NCBI GenBank assembly: GCA_051891195.1
Contig: JBJFEZ010000057.1
Location: 1 to 27,071 of the forward strand
Origin: CAG-273 sp051891195
GTDB lineage: Bacteria; Bacillota; Clostridia; TANB77; CAG-508
DNA: 27,071 nt
Reading direction: 5' to 3'
The translations under genes and the position numbers were made by a program. The notes under the pieces are model-generated. The model saw only the letters and a list, made by a program, of their open reading frames with translations. It had not been told where the DNA came from and made no database searches. Every line of letters begins with the position of its first letter. Position 1 is the first letter of the stretch. Shown piece after piece: positions 1 through 7,529 of the stretch.

Positions 1-206
1 ATTTCTTTTGCTTCATTATAAAAAGGCCCTTCCGCAAAATTTTTTATTATTAAAGCTTTTTGTCTGTTTAAATGATTAAATTTTCTTTTTAGCTCTTCGC
101 TTTCACTTATAATTATTTCAGGATATTTTATTACATATTTTACAATTACTTCTCCTTTGTAATATAATTGCTTTTCAGCAATGTTTATTTTTATCTTACA
201 ATTCAT
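1..206 (-). CDS. Partial unrecognised protein, N-terminal 68 codons only
   Basis: The reading frame starts at an ATG (204-206) and stays open to the left edge, so the C-terminus lies outside the window. A GGTGAGG ribosome binding site lies 6 nt upstream of the ATG. A plausible promoter lies upstream of that, just past the terminator of the preceding gene, so this looks like a separate transcription unit. The visible part has no signal peptide or membrane helix; it is charged and begins MNCKIKINIAEKQLYYKG. The segment around VIKYPEI followed by an amphipathic Lys/Arg-rich helix faintly recalls DUF3298-type domains, but that is an impression from memory. I do not assign a function. Confidence 0.6.
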   Translation of the reverse strand, partial: MNCKIKINIAEKQLYYKGEVIVKYVIKYPEIIISESEELKRKFNHLNRQKALIIKNFAEGPFYNEAKE

Positions 207-232
207 ATTAAACCTCACCAAAGTTTTGGTAT

Positions 233-262
233 ATAATATGTAAGTAATGCTTTTGTTGTTAA
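233..262 (-). promoter_or_regulatory. Probable sigma-A promoter for the partial gene at the left edge
   Basis: On the minus strand, TTAACA (257-262) and TATTAT (233-238) are separated by 18 bp. Each matches the vegetative consensus at five of six positions. The site lies between the terminator of the thymidylate-kinase-like gene and the ATG at 206, where a promoter is expected. Confidence 0.45.
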
Positions 263-269
263 AAAGGAG

Positions 270-320
270 AATAAAAATAGAAGCGGTTATTGTTTAAATA
301 TAACTGCTTCTATTTTTATT
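270..320 (-). terminator. Intrinsic terminator after the thymidylate-kinase-like gene
   Basis: Two 21-nt arms (270-290 and 300-320) are complementary except for one position that can pair as G-U in one orientation. They flank a 9-nt loop. The outer part of the stem is A/U-rich, giving a T-rich end on the minus strand, 20 nt past the stop codon at 341. Confidence 0.7.
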
Positions 321-340
321 GTATATAAATACATTCAAAG

Positions 341-1012
341 TTAGATGTGTTTTCTTACTTCTTTATAAATTTCGTCATTAATATCTTCCATTGTTCTTAG
401 TTTTTCATTTTTTACACATTCTACAGTATACCAATTATATTTTGTTGCTACGTCACAAGCAGCCTGAAAACTGTCAATAATATGGTTTTTATCTCTTTCG
501 TGAATGTCTTTTTGGGAATTGTGTGTAAATTTGTTTTCTCTATTCTTAATTAATTTTAAAGCTGTATCTGGTGGCATTTTTAGAAAAAACACTTCCGTTG
601 GAACAGGTAATCCATAAAGTTCAAATTCAAAATTCCATAACCAATTTAAAAATTTTTCTCTTTCTTCTTTATTTTTAATTTTTCCTGCCTGATGTACCAT
701 GTTAGCAGTAGTATATCTATCTGCCAATATAATACCACCATTTTCATAATACTCTTTATATTGTTTTATATATGTTGCATATCTGTCTGCAGCATAAAAA
801 GTAGAAGCAATATATGGGCTAACATCCTTTGCATTTTCACCAAATTCACCAGATAAATACATTTTTACTAATGAAGATGATGGACTATCATAATTTGGAA
901 AACTAACTGTTTTATATTCAATTCCATCGTTTGATAGTCTTTGCTTTAATCTTTCAAATTGTGTTTGTTTGCCACTTCCATCTGTTCCGTCTATTACAAA
1001 TAATGTTCCCAT
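341..1012 (-). CDS. Thymidylate kinase-like P-loop nucleoside monophosphate kinase
   Basis: This 223-residue protein has the thymidylate kinase layout. The P-loop is GTDGSGKQT at residues 9-17, and an ADRY motif near 97-100 matches the family DR(Y/F) motif. A second ADRY lies near 75-78, and charged helices that would form the lid follow residue 140. The family transfers phosphate from ATP to dTMP in the cytoplasm to make dTDP for DNA synthesis. The protein differs enough from typical bacterial Tmk (GxDGSGKTTQ; here Gln replaces the first Thr) that a related deoxynucleotide kinase remains possible. The ATG at 1012 has an AGAGGTT site overlapping the metG stop codon, with 11 nt between the genes, so the two are probably cotranscribed and translationally coupled. 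Confidence 0.8.
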   Translation of the reverse strand: MGTLFVIDGTDGSGKQTQFERLKQRLSNDGIEYKTVSFPNYDSPSSSLVKMYLSGEFGENAKDVSPYIASTFYAADRYATYIKQYKEYYENGGIILADRYTTANMVHQAGKIKNKEEREKFLNWLWNFEFELYGLPVPTEVFFLKMPPDTALKLIKNRENKFTHNSQKDIHERDKNHIIDSFQAACDVATKYNWYTVECVKNEKLRTMEDINDEIYKEVRKHI

Positions 1013-1023
1013 TTTGCTAACCT

Positions 1024-2589
1024 CTATTTCATCATATTTTTTATTTCTTCAACTTCAGCTTCTGCTTCTAATCTAGCAAATAAAACTTCTGGTTTATCTG
1101 TTACCTTTATGTTTTCTAATTTGTTGTAGTCTGCTAAACTATCCCAAGTTTGTAGTTCTTCTGAAATATTAAGTTGTTCTAATATTTTTTTAGAAGTATG
1201 TTCCATATATGGTTTAATTAGAATAGCTATTCTACGTAAATTTTCTACTAAGTGATACATAACAGATTTTAGTTCTTCTTGCTTCTCTTCCTTAAACAAT
1301 ACCCAAGGAGCTGTTTCGTCAATATATTTATTAGTTCTAGATACCAAATTCCAAGTTTCTGCTATAGCATTACTAATATGGTAAGTATCAAAATATTCTT
1401 CTATTTGATGTATTGACCCTTCTGAGAACTTTTCTATTTCTTTATCTAATTCTGATACATTACTTGGGTATGAATCTATTTCTCCATTAAAGTATTTATT
1501 AATCATTCCAATAGTTCTGTTTAAAAGATTTCCTAAGTCATTGCATAAGTCAAAATTAAATCTTTCAACAAATCCTTCTGGTGTAAAAGTTCCATCTTGA
1601 CCATATGACATTTCTCTTAAAATGAAATATTTGAATGCATCTAAGCCATATCTTTCAATTAAAGGTTCTGGATAAATAACATTTCCTTTAGATTTAGACA
1701 TTTTACCGTCTTTCATCATTATAAATCCGTGTGCATAAATTTGTTTTGGTAATGGTAAATCTAATGCCATTAAGAAAATAGGCCAATATATTCCGTGGAA
1801 ACGAATAATATCTTTTCCAACAAGGTGTAAATCGGCTGGCCAGTATTTTTTCATTAAGCTGTCATCTTCTGATAAATAGCCAAGTGCTGTAATATAGTTT
1901 GTTAGTGCATCTAACCATACATATACTACGTGTTTTGGGTCTTTTCTTACTTTTACTCCCCAATCAAAACTTGTACGACTTACACATAGGTCTTCTAGCC
2001 CTGGTTTTAAGAAATTATTAAATAATTCATTCTTTCTAGACTCTGGTAGTATAAAGTTAGGATTTTCATTATAAAATTTAATAAGTCTATCTGCATATTT
2101 CTTCATATTAAAGAAATATGATTCTTCCTTCATTTTTTTAACTTCTCTACCACAATCTGGACACTTTCCATCAACTAATTGTGTTTCTGTAAAATATGTT
2201 TCGCAAGGCATACAATACCAGCCTTCGTATTCTGACTTGTATATGTCTCCTTGTTCCATTAATCTATTAAAAATTTCTTCCACTACTTTTGTATGTCTTT
2301 CTTCTGTGGTACGAATAAAATCATCATATTCAATTTCCATTAATGACCATAACTTTTTAGCTTCTTCAGCCATTTCGTCAACATGTTCTTGTGGTGTTTT
2401 TCCTTTAGATTCAGCTACTTTTTGTATTTTTTGTCCATGCTCGTCCATACCAGTAAGTAAATAGACATCAAATCCACGCGCTTGTTTGTATTTTTTTATA
2501 GTATTAGCAAGTGCTGTTGTATATGCTGTTCCAATATGAAATTTTCCACTTGGATAATAAATAGGTGTTGTTAAATAAAATTTTGGCAT
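1024..2589 (-). CDS. metG: Methionyl-tRNA synthetase, short form without the C-terminal tRNA-binding domain
   Basis: This class I synthetase charges tRNA(Met) in the cytoplasm. The HIGH-type motif is HIGT at residues 18-21. Four zinc-ligand cysteines are at about 126, 129, 143 and 146 in the connective-peptide knuckle, and KMSKS is at 296-300. The anticodon-binding helical domain fills the C-terminal third. The protein has 521 residues and ends soon after that domain, whereas B. subtilis MetG (about 660 residues) carries an added EMAP-II-like tRNA-binding and dimerisation domain. The start was set at MPKFYLTTPIYYP because AAGGGA lies 8 nt upstream; an in-frame extension to 2658 would translate one arm of a long inverted repeat. 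No T-box features (AGGGTGG-type box) are visible upstream. The thymidylate-kinase-like gene follows in the same unit. Confidence 0.96.
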   Translation of the reverse strand: MPKFYLTTPIYYPSGKFHIGTAYTTALANTIKKYKQARGFDVYLLTGMDEHGQKIQKVAESKGKTPQEHVDEMAEEAKKLWSLMEIEYDDFIRTTEERHTKVVEEIFNRLMEQGDIYKSEYEGWYCMPCETYFTETQLVDGKCPDCGREVKKMKEESYFFNMKKYADRLIKFYNENPNFILPESRKNELFNNFLKPGLEDLCVSRTSFDWGVKVRKDPKHVVYVWLDALTNYITALGYLSEDDSLMKKYWPADLHLVGKDIIRFHGIYWPIFLMALDLPLPKQIYAHGFIMMKDGKMSKSKGNVIYPEPLIERYGLDAFKYFILREMSYGQDGTFTPEGFVERFNFDLCNDLGNLLNRTIGMINKYFNGEIDSYPSNVSELDKEIEKFSEGSIHQIEEYFDTYHISNAIAETWNLVSRTNKYIDETAPWVLFKEEKQEELKSVMYHLVENLRRIAILIKPYMEHTSKKILEQLNISEELQTWDSLADYNKLENIKVTDKPEVLFARLEAEAEVEEIKNMMK

Positions 2590-2620
2590 ATTATCATTCC
2601 CTTTCTTAAAGTAAAAATTA

Positions 2621-2741
2621 GTTTGAAAATAACTTTTGCTTGAGTATATAGAATCCATTTAAAATACAGAGTTGCATGTTTTGTATGTAACAGTATTTTA
2701 AATGAATTCTAAAAACATCAAATGGCTCATTATTTTCAAAC
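2621..2741. repeat. 121-bp nested palindrome, MITE-like, between metG and the small membrane protein gene
   Basis: Terminal arms at 2621-2632 and 2730-2741 are perfect 12-nt inverted repeats (GTTTGAAAATAA), extendable by one more A/T pair. Inside them, 2650-2667 and 2693-2710 form an 18-bp stem with one mismatch. The apex (2671-2691) is a further 7-bp stem with one mismatch. The trinucleotide TTA flanks both ends, compatible with a 3-bp target duplication. The right-hand copy supplies the TAA stop of the upstream gene. It could be a miniature transposable element or a structured leader for metG; a single copy cannot distinguish these. Confidence 0.55.
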
Positions 2742-3080
2742 TTAAACTTTGTTCCAAAACCAGTCTAAACTGTTATCAATACTCTTTCTTTTGCCTTCTT
2801 TTGCTTGTATATCATCAATCCATAAATATGAAATAAATGATAGGAAAACAAAAATCAAATCCATTGTGGCAGAAGTAACTATTGCATTATAAATTTCTTG
2901 GCTTTGAGATCCTATAGTTACAAATTCTATAGTATGTGCTACTAAAACTCCTATAAATACAAATAACAATGCTCCTGTAATCCAAGCTTTTTTTGTTTCT
3001 TTAGCTAGATATAGAACTAATACAAATAATATTACTGCTACAAGAATTGATATTGGATTTGTAAAATTAATAATTGGCAT
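2742..3080 (-). CDS. Small three-helix membrane protein of unknown function
   Basis: This 112-residue protein has three hydrophobic segments at about residues 9-26, 32-53 and 66-86. A short basic and acidic C-terminal tail (QAKEGKRKS) follows and ends WFWNKV. I do not recognise the family and see no catalytic motif. A perfect AGGAGG lies 7 nt before the ATG, and a plausible sigma-A promoter overlaps the end of glmM, so the gene may be expressed separately from glmM. Its stop codon coincides with the edge of the MITE-like palindrome, so the original C-terminus may have been altered by that insertion. Confidence 0.75.
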   Translation of the reverse strand: MPIINFTNPISILVAVILFVLVLYLAKETKKAWITGALLFVFIGVLVAHTIEFVTIGSQSQEIYNAIVTSATMDLIFVFLSFISYLWIDDIQAKEGKRKSIDNSLDWFWNKV

Positions 3081-3115
3081 TATATTTCCTCCTTTGTTTA
3101 TTTTATTATATATGA

Positions 3116-3145
3116 ATTATAACATATATTTATATTTTAACTCAA
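3116..3145 (-). promoter_or_regulatory. Probable sigma-A promoter for the small membrane protein gene
   Basis: On the minus strand, TTGAGT (3140-3145) and TATAAT (3116-3121) are 18 bp apart, with a TG extension just before the -10. The -35 element overlaps the last codons of glmM. Confidence 0.45.
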
Positions 3146-4501
3146 CTTTTTTTCAATAATTTTTGATAAATTTTGAGCTTTTGTTTTTATATATTCTTGA
3201 TTTTCTCCTTCTATCATAACACGAATTAAAGGTTCTGTTCCTGAAGGTCTTATTAAAACTCTACCATTTCCAGAAAATTCTTCTTCAAGTTTTTTTATTT
3301 CATTTTGTATTTCTTCGTCTTCTTTGTATTTATCTTTTTTATCACTAGATACTTTTGCATTTATAAGTATTTGTGGATATACATTTATTATTTTGCATAG
3401 TTCAGATGCTGTTTTTTGCTTTTCAAGCATTACTCTTATAAGCATTAAAGATGTTAAAATGCCATCTCCTGTAGGGTTATAGTCCAAGAAAATAATATGT
3501 CCCGATTGTTCTCCGCCTATGTTGTAACCGTTTTTTAGCATTTCTTCTAAAACATATCTATCTCCAACTTTAGTTTCAACAAAGTTTAGTCCATTGTTTT
3601 GAGCATATTTTTTTAGTCCTAAGTTACTCATTACTGTTGCAACTACAGCATTATTTTTTAAAGTGCCTTTTTCCTTCATATAATTTGAAATAACTGCTAG
3701 TAATTTATCTCCATCAATTTCATTACCTTTTTCATCAACTGCTAAGCATCTGTCTCCATCTCCATCATAAGCTATACCTAAATTGCAATTATTTTCTACT
3801 ACATATTTTTTTAGCATATCCAAATGTGTAGAACCACAATTTTCGTTAATGTTCAATCCATTTGGTGTATTGTTCATTATATAATGTTTTATACCTAATG
3901 CTGTAAATACCTTTTCGGCCGCTACTGATGTTGCTCCATTTGCAGTATCTATAGCAACTACAAAATCACTAGTATTATAGTTTTCAAACTCTTCTTCAAA
4001 GTTTTTTCTAAAGAAATATACATACTCATCTAAAAGATCTGTTCTTACTTCTGCTGTTCCTATTTTTTCATTAACAGCTGTAAAATCATTTAATTTTTCT
4101 GAGTCCATCATTTCTTCAATTTCTTCTTCTATTTCATCAGGAATTTTCATTCCTTTATTACTAAAGTATTTTACACCATTAAACTCATATGTATTGTGTG
4201 ATGCTGAAATAACAACGCTTGCATCTGCTTTTAATTTTTTAGTTAAATATGCTACGGCTGGTGTTGGTATAACACCTAAACTTTTAACATTTGCTCCATA
4301 ACTTAAAAATCCTGCTGTCATAGCACTTTCTATTAAAGTTCCAGAAATTCTTGTATCTCTTCCTATTAATATAGTAGGAGTATGATTGGTATGTTTTGCT
4401 AGAGCATATGCTCCAGCTTTAGCTACACGATACACCAAATCCGGTGACAGCTCTGTGTTAGCAATTCTTCTAATACCATCTGTTCCGAAATATTTTCTCA
4501 T
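3137..4501 (-). CDS. glmM: Phosphoglucosamine mutase
   Basis: GlmM converts glucosamine-6-phosphate to glucosamine-1-phosphate, on the cytoplasmic route to UDP-GlcNAc for peptidoglycan. All four family signatures are present in 454 residues. The phosphoserine loop is SASHN with Ser101 (followed by Thr, where Pro is commoner). The metal loop DGDGDR is at 246-251, the sugar-recognition GGEQSG at 329-334, and the phosphate-binding RPSGTEP at 418-424. The N-terminus RKYFGTDGIR is the classic GlmM opening. The Shine-Dalgarno AGGAGG (4536-4541) lies 34 nt from the ATG, and a small hairpin fills most of that gap (see findings). A separate extended -10 promoter lies upstream, so glmM need not depend on the argS-cmpB unit. 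Confidence 0.97.
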   Translation of the reverse strand: MRKYFGTDGIRRIANTELSPDLVYRVAKAGAYALAKHTNHTPTILIGRDTRISGTLIESAMTAGFLSYGANVKSLGVIPTPAVAYLTKKLKADASVVISASHNTYEFNGVKYFSNKGMKIPDEIEEEIEEMMDSEKLNDFTAVNEKIGTAEVRTDLLDEYVYFFRKNFEEEFENYNTSDFVVAIDTANGATSVAAEKVFTALGIKHYIMNNTPNGLNINENCGSTHLDMLKKYVVENNCNLGIAYDGDGDRCLAVDEKGNEIDGDKLLAVISNYMKEKGTLKNNAVVATVMSNLGLKKYAQNNGLNFVETKVGDRYVLEEMLKNGYNIGGEQSGHIIFLDYNPTGDGILTSLMLIRVMLEKQKTASELCKIINVYPQILINAKVSSDKKDKYKEDEEIQNEIKKLEEEFSGNGRVLIRPSGTEPLIRVMIEGENQEYIKTKAQNLSKIIEKKLS

Positions 4502-4504
4502 TTT

Positions 4505-4531
4505 GTTAGTTATGCTAGTATAAAAACTAAC
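4505..4531 (-). promoter_or_regulatory. Leader hairpin between the glmM Shine-Dalgarno and its start codon
   Basis: GTTAGTT and AACTAAC form a perfect 7-bp stem with a 13-nt loop in the glmM mRNA. It sits between AGGAGG (4536-4541) and the ATG at 4501. If folded it leaves 7 nt between Shine-Dalgarno and start codon, a normal spacing. Confidence 0.5.
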
Positions 4532-4566
4532 ATATCCTCCTTTCGATAATTTAATAAATTTATTAC

Positions 4567-4596
4567 ATTATATCACTATTCTTGTTTTATTGTTAC
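4567..4596 (-). promoter_or_regulatory. Probable extended -10 promoter of glmM
   Basis: The minus strand carries TGATATAAT, with the hexamer at 4567-4572. A weak -35 GTAACA (4591-4596) lies 18 bp upstream. The same TGATATAAT occurs in the argS and pfkA promoters of this window. Confidence 0.5.
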
Positions 4597-4614
4597 GATT
4601 TTTATAAATTAATA

Positions 4615-5520
4615 TTATTTTATAATGTCTTCTTTAGGTATAGCTTGTTTAGGCACTCTTGGTGTAAATATTCTAAAGTAGTATGGCTGTATATCACTTA
4701 AGATATCACTTACCCAAATAATTTCTCCATCTGTTCCTGTTACTTTTATATTTGGAAATGTTTTTAACATTATTTCATCCGAAAAAAGAGTATCCACTAC
4801 TTTTTTTACATCTGGATTTTCATATAATTGTGTGTATTCTTTTAAATAAAGATTTACTCCTTGCAAGTCCAAATTATTTTCATTTTCTAATCTTGTAAAA
4901 AACATTCTAAGTGCAAACCCTGTAACACAACAATCTAAAAACATAAATATTACTAAAATAATGGTAACAGTTTTTAACACTTTAGGAGAAAATTTGTCTA
5001 ATAATTTGTCTACTTTAATATGAATATGGCTCATTAAATAAATTGCTAATACTCCCCAAAATATTGAAAACCATACACAAATTCTACCATTTATATTAAA
5101 TGGCATAGAAGAATAGTCCCACCATTTAATGTCAAAAATCATTTCTCCTACCCAACTAATAACATATTCTACTATAGATCCAATTAAAAATCCTCCAAAA
5201 AACAATGTATAATTATTTTTGTTGAACTTTTGTAGTCCCACTATCATTACAACGGCCCCAACACCGTAAATGGCACAAAATGGTCCATAAAGAAAACTTT
5301 TTCTACTTTCTAAAACACCTTTTGTAAGTAATCCAAAAACAGTTTCTATAATAAAACCTATAACACTATAAATAACAAAATAAGCTAATAATCTTGTTAT
5401 TGTAAATCCAAATATAGTAAATGGTTTCTTTTGTTTTTGTGTTTGTTTTTCTTGCTTTTTATCTTTTAATTCTATATTTTTTGCTTCTTTTGTAGATCCG
5501 TTTATTGCTTCTTCTAACAT
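4615..5520 (-). CDS. CmpB-type membrane protein (putative ABC transporter type IV permease family, PF06541-like)
   Basis: The 301-residue protein has a Lys/Gln-rich cytoplasmic N-terminus (about 1-34). Roughly five or six hydrophobic segments follow between residues 40 and 205, then a soluble C-terminal domain of about 90 residues. The stretch around WWDYS, then FNINGRICVWFS, matches my memory of the CmpB-like family (YSxxPxNxxGRxC). Members are annotated as ABC-transporter permeases largely by analogy, and no ATPase gene is adjacent, so transport is not demonstrated. The ATG at 5520 has AAAGGA upstream. The gene begins 61 nt after argS with no terminator between them, so cotranscription with argS is likely. 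Confidence 0.75.
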   Translation of the reverse strand: MLEEAINGSTKEAKNIELKDKKQEKQTQKQKKPFTIFGFTITRLLAYFVIYSVIGFIIETVFGLLTKGVLESRKSFLYGPFCAIYGVGAVVMIVGLQKFNKNNYTLFFGGFLIGSIVEYVISWVGEMIFDIKWWDYSSMPFNINGRICVWFSIFWGVLAIYLMSHIHIKVDKLLDKFSPKVLKTVTIILVIFMFLDCCVTGFALRMFFTRLENENNLDLQGVNLYLKEYTQLYENPDVKKVVDTLFSDEIMLKTFPNIKVTGTDGEIIWVSDILSDIQPYYFRIFTPRVPKQAIPKEDIIK

Positions 5521-5581
5521 TATTGCTTGTCCTTTCTTCTTTTAATTGACTGTGTCTAAAAAAGAATTATTTTCTAAACTT

Positions 5582-7291
5582 TTACATTCTATCTGGCATC
5601 TCAATACCTAACAATCCAGCCCCTATTTTTAAAACTAGTCCTACACTATATGTTAAATATAATCTTGCATTTTGTAAGTTCTTTTCTTCTCCAATAATTT
5701 TATTTTCGTTATAAAAGCTACTAAATGCTTGTGCCAATTTTATTAAATATCTTGCAATAATATATGGTTCATATTTTTCTGCAGATTGTTTTAAAATATC
5801 TTCAAAAGAATATAATAACTTAACTATTCTTAAAGAAGCAACATCTTCTAATTTAGAAAAATCAATTTCAGTTATGTTTGGCATATATCCTGCTTTTTCT
5901 ATTAAGCTTTTTGTTCTCACATAAATATATTGCATATATGGACCTGTTTCTCCATTAAAGTTAAGCATAGCATCCCAGTCAAATATTTCATCTTTAATCC
6001 TGCTATTGTATAAATCATTAAATATAACTGCTCCAATACCAATTTGCTTAGCAATTTCTTCTTTGTTTTCTAAATTTGGATTTTTCTCATCTATAATTTT
6101 TTCTACCCTATTAATTGCCTCATTTAACAAATCTTCAAGTTTTATAATATTTCCTTCTCTTGTTGACATTTTGCCAGATTTTAATTGTACCATACCAAAT
6201 GGAACGTGCACTAAACCATTAATGTATTTTTCGTCTAGGTTTAAATATTTTGCAACTTCAAATATTTGTTTAAAATGTAGTATTTGTTCATAAGAAGTTA
6301 CATATATATCTTTATCAAAGTTATATGTTCTAGCTCTATATAACATTGCTGCTAAATCTCTTGTAGCATATGTAGTAGAGCCATTTGTTTTTTCAATAAT
6401 GCAAGGAGGCATATCTTGTTTTTCTAGATTTACTACCATTGCTCCTTCTGATGGTTGTAGTAAATTTTTTTGTTTTAATATATCTACTACTTCCCCCATT
6501 TTGTCTGAATAAAATGCTTCTCCATTCCAAGAATCAAATTGAATATTTAACAAGTCATATACTTTTTGAAATTCTTTTAAACTAAGGTCTTTAAATTTAT
6601 TCCAAATTTCTATGCAATATTGGTCTCCATCTTCTAGTTTTTTAAAATTATTTCTGCATTCTTCTAAAACGCTTTCATCTTCTTTGCAAAGGTCATTTAT
6701 TCTAACATAAATTTTAGTAAGTTCATCAATAGGGTTTTCTTCTATGTTGTATTCTTGCCCCCATCTTTTATATCCTTCAATTAGCTTTCCAAATTGTGTA
6801 CCATAATCTCCTAAATGATTAACCCCTATACAATTATACCCTAAATGTTTATAAGTTTTATATATAGCACTTCCTATTACAGTTGAACGTAAGTGTCCTA
6901 TATGAAATGGTTTTGCTATATTAGGTGAAGAATAATCTATTACAACATTTTTTCCATTACCAATAGTACTTTTTCCATAGTCTTCTTGTTTATTTGCAAT
7001 TTCAGTTAGCACATTTGAAACATATTTTTGTGGCATAATATAGAAATTTAAGTAGCCATTTACTACTTCTATTTTTTGCATAAGGTCTTCTTCAAATTTA
7101 ATTTTTTCTTTTATTTCTTGTGCTATAACTGGAGGAGCTTTTTTTAGTTCTTTTGCTAATTTAAAGCAAGGAAAAGAAAAATTCCCCATTTTTTCATCAG
7201 TTGGTACTTCTATATATTGTACAATCTCTTCTACTACTATATTTGTTATTTTACTTATTTGCTCTGCTATTTTTTGTTTAAAATCTACCAT
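5582..7291 (-). CDS. argS: Arginyl-tRNA synthetase
   Basis: ArgS attaches arginine to tRNA(Arg). The 569-residue length is standard. The N-terminal Add-1 tRNA-binding domain covers about residues 1-100. HIGH is at 130-133 in the ArgRS context KPFHIGHLRST. The KMSKS equivalent appears as KMSTREGN, as in many bacterial ArgRS. The C-terminal DALR anticodon-binding domain ends in the typical MPDRM. The ATG has an AAAGGG site. The upstream region holds a compact terminator/promoter module (7346-7390) with an extended -10, so argS starts a new unit after the toxin-immunity locus. No T-box is visible in the short leader. Confidence 0.97.
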   Translation of the reverse strand: MVDFKQKIAEQISKITNIVVEEIVQYIEVPTDEKMGNFSFPCFKLAKELKKAPPVIAQEIKEKIKFEEDLMQKIEVVNGYLNFYIMPQKYVSNVLTEIANKQEDYGKSTIGNGKNVVIDYSSPNIAKPFHIGHLRSTVIGSAIYKTYKHLGYNCIGVNHLGDYGTQFGKLIEGYKRWGQEYNIEENPIDELTKIYVRINDLCKEDESVLEECRNNFKKLEDGDQYCIEIWNKFKDLSLKEFQKVYDLLNIQFDSWNGEAFYSDKMGEVVDILKQKNLLQPSEGAMVVNLEKQDMPPCIIEKTNGSTTYATRDLAAMLYRARTYNFDKDIYVTSYEQILHFKQIFEVAKYLNLDEKYINGLVHVPFGMVQLKSGKMSTREGNIIKLEDLLNEAINRVEKIIDEKNPNLENKEEIAKQIGIGAVIFNDLYNSRIKDEIFDWDAMLNFNGETGPYMQYIYVRTKSLIEKAGYMPNITEIDFSKLEDVASLRIVKLLYSFEDILKQSAEKYEPYIIARYLIKLAQAFSSFYNENKIIGEEKNLQNARLYLTYSVGLVLKIGAGLLGIEMPDRM

Positions 7292-7345
7292 TTATTGTTA
7301 CGCCCTTTCTTGTTTTTATGTATATCTCTTTAAATTTCTGCTTAT

Positions 7346-7373
7346 ATTATATCAGTAAATAAAAAAAATACAA
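7346..7373 (-). promoter_or_regulatory. Sigma-A promoter of argS, overlapping a terminator U-tract
   Basis: TTGTAT (7368-7373) and TATAAT (7346-7351) are spaced 16 bp apart. The spacer is a T-run plus ATTTACTGA, giving an extended TGATATAAT. The -35 is part of the hairpin at 7366-7390. The pfkA promoter is identical except for one spacer base. Confidence 0.65.
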
Positions 7374-7390
7374 CAGTATTGCTGTATTTT
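7366..7390 (-). terminator. Intrinsic terminator directly upstream of argS
   Basis: AAATAC-type arms form a 9-bp stem with one wobble and a short loop. On the minus strand it is followed by a run of eight T. It is the second hairpin after the Rhs-immunity unit. Confidence 0.6.
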
Positions 7391-7440
7391 TCTATTCAAG
7401 TTTTAATTAAGTGTTAGTATGATACCATCTTTTAGTTTAA

Positions 7441-7471
7441 AAGGGAGTATACAATGTTGTAGTACTCCCTT
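7441..7471 (-). terminator. Terminator of the Rhs/immunity unit
   Basis: AAGGGAGTA and TACTCCCTT form a perfect 9-bp stem with a 13-nt loop, comparatively GC-rich for this sequence. The minus-strand exit is T-rich (TTTTAAACTAAA). The stem is symmetrical, so it may act in both directions. Confidence 0.65.
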
Positions 7472-7529
7472 GGGTTATTTATAATTCTACTATTTTATCA
7501 TCTATGTAAATTTTGTAGTCTTTTGGATA

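Noticed and set aside
2590..2658. In-frame N-terminal extension of MetG by 23 residues
   Set aside because: It translates an arm of the palindrome, has no ribosome site, and the canonical MetRS start MPKFYLTTPIYYP with AAGGGA follows immediately.
2590..2742. T-box riboswitch in the metG leader
   Set aside because: No AGGGTGG-type antiterminator box and no terminator with a U-tract are present; only the symmetrical palindrome is seen.
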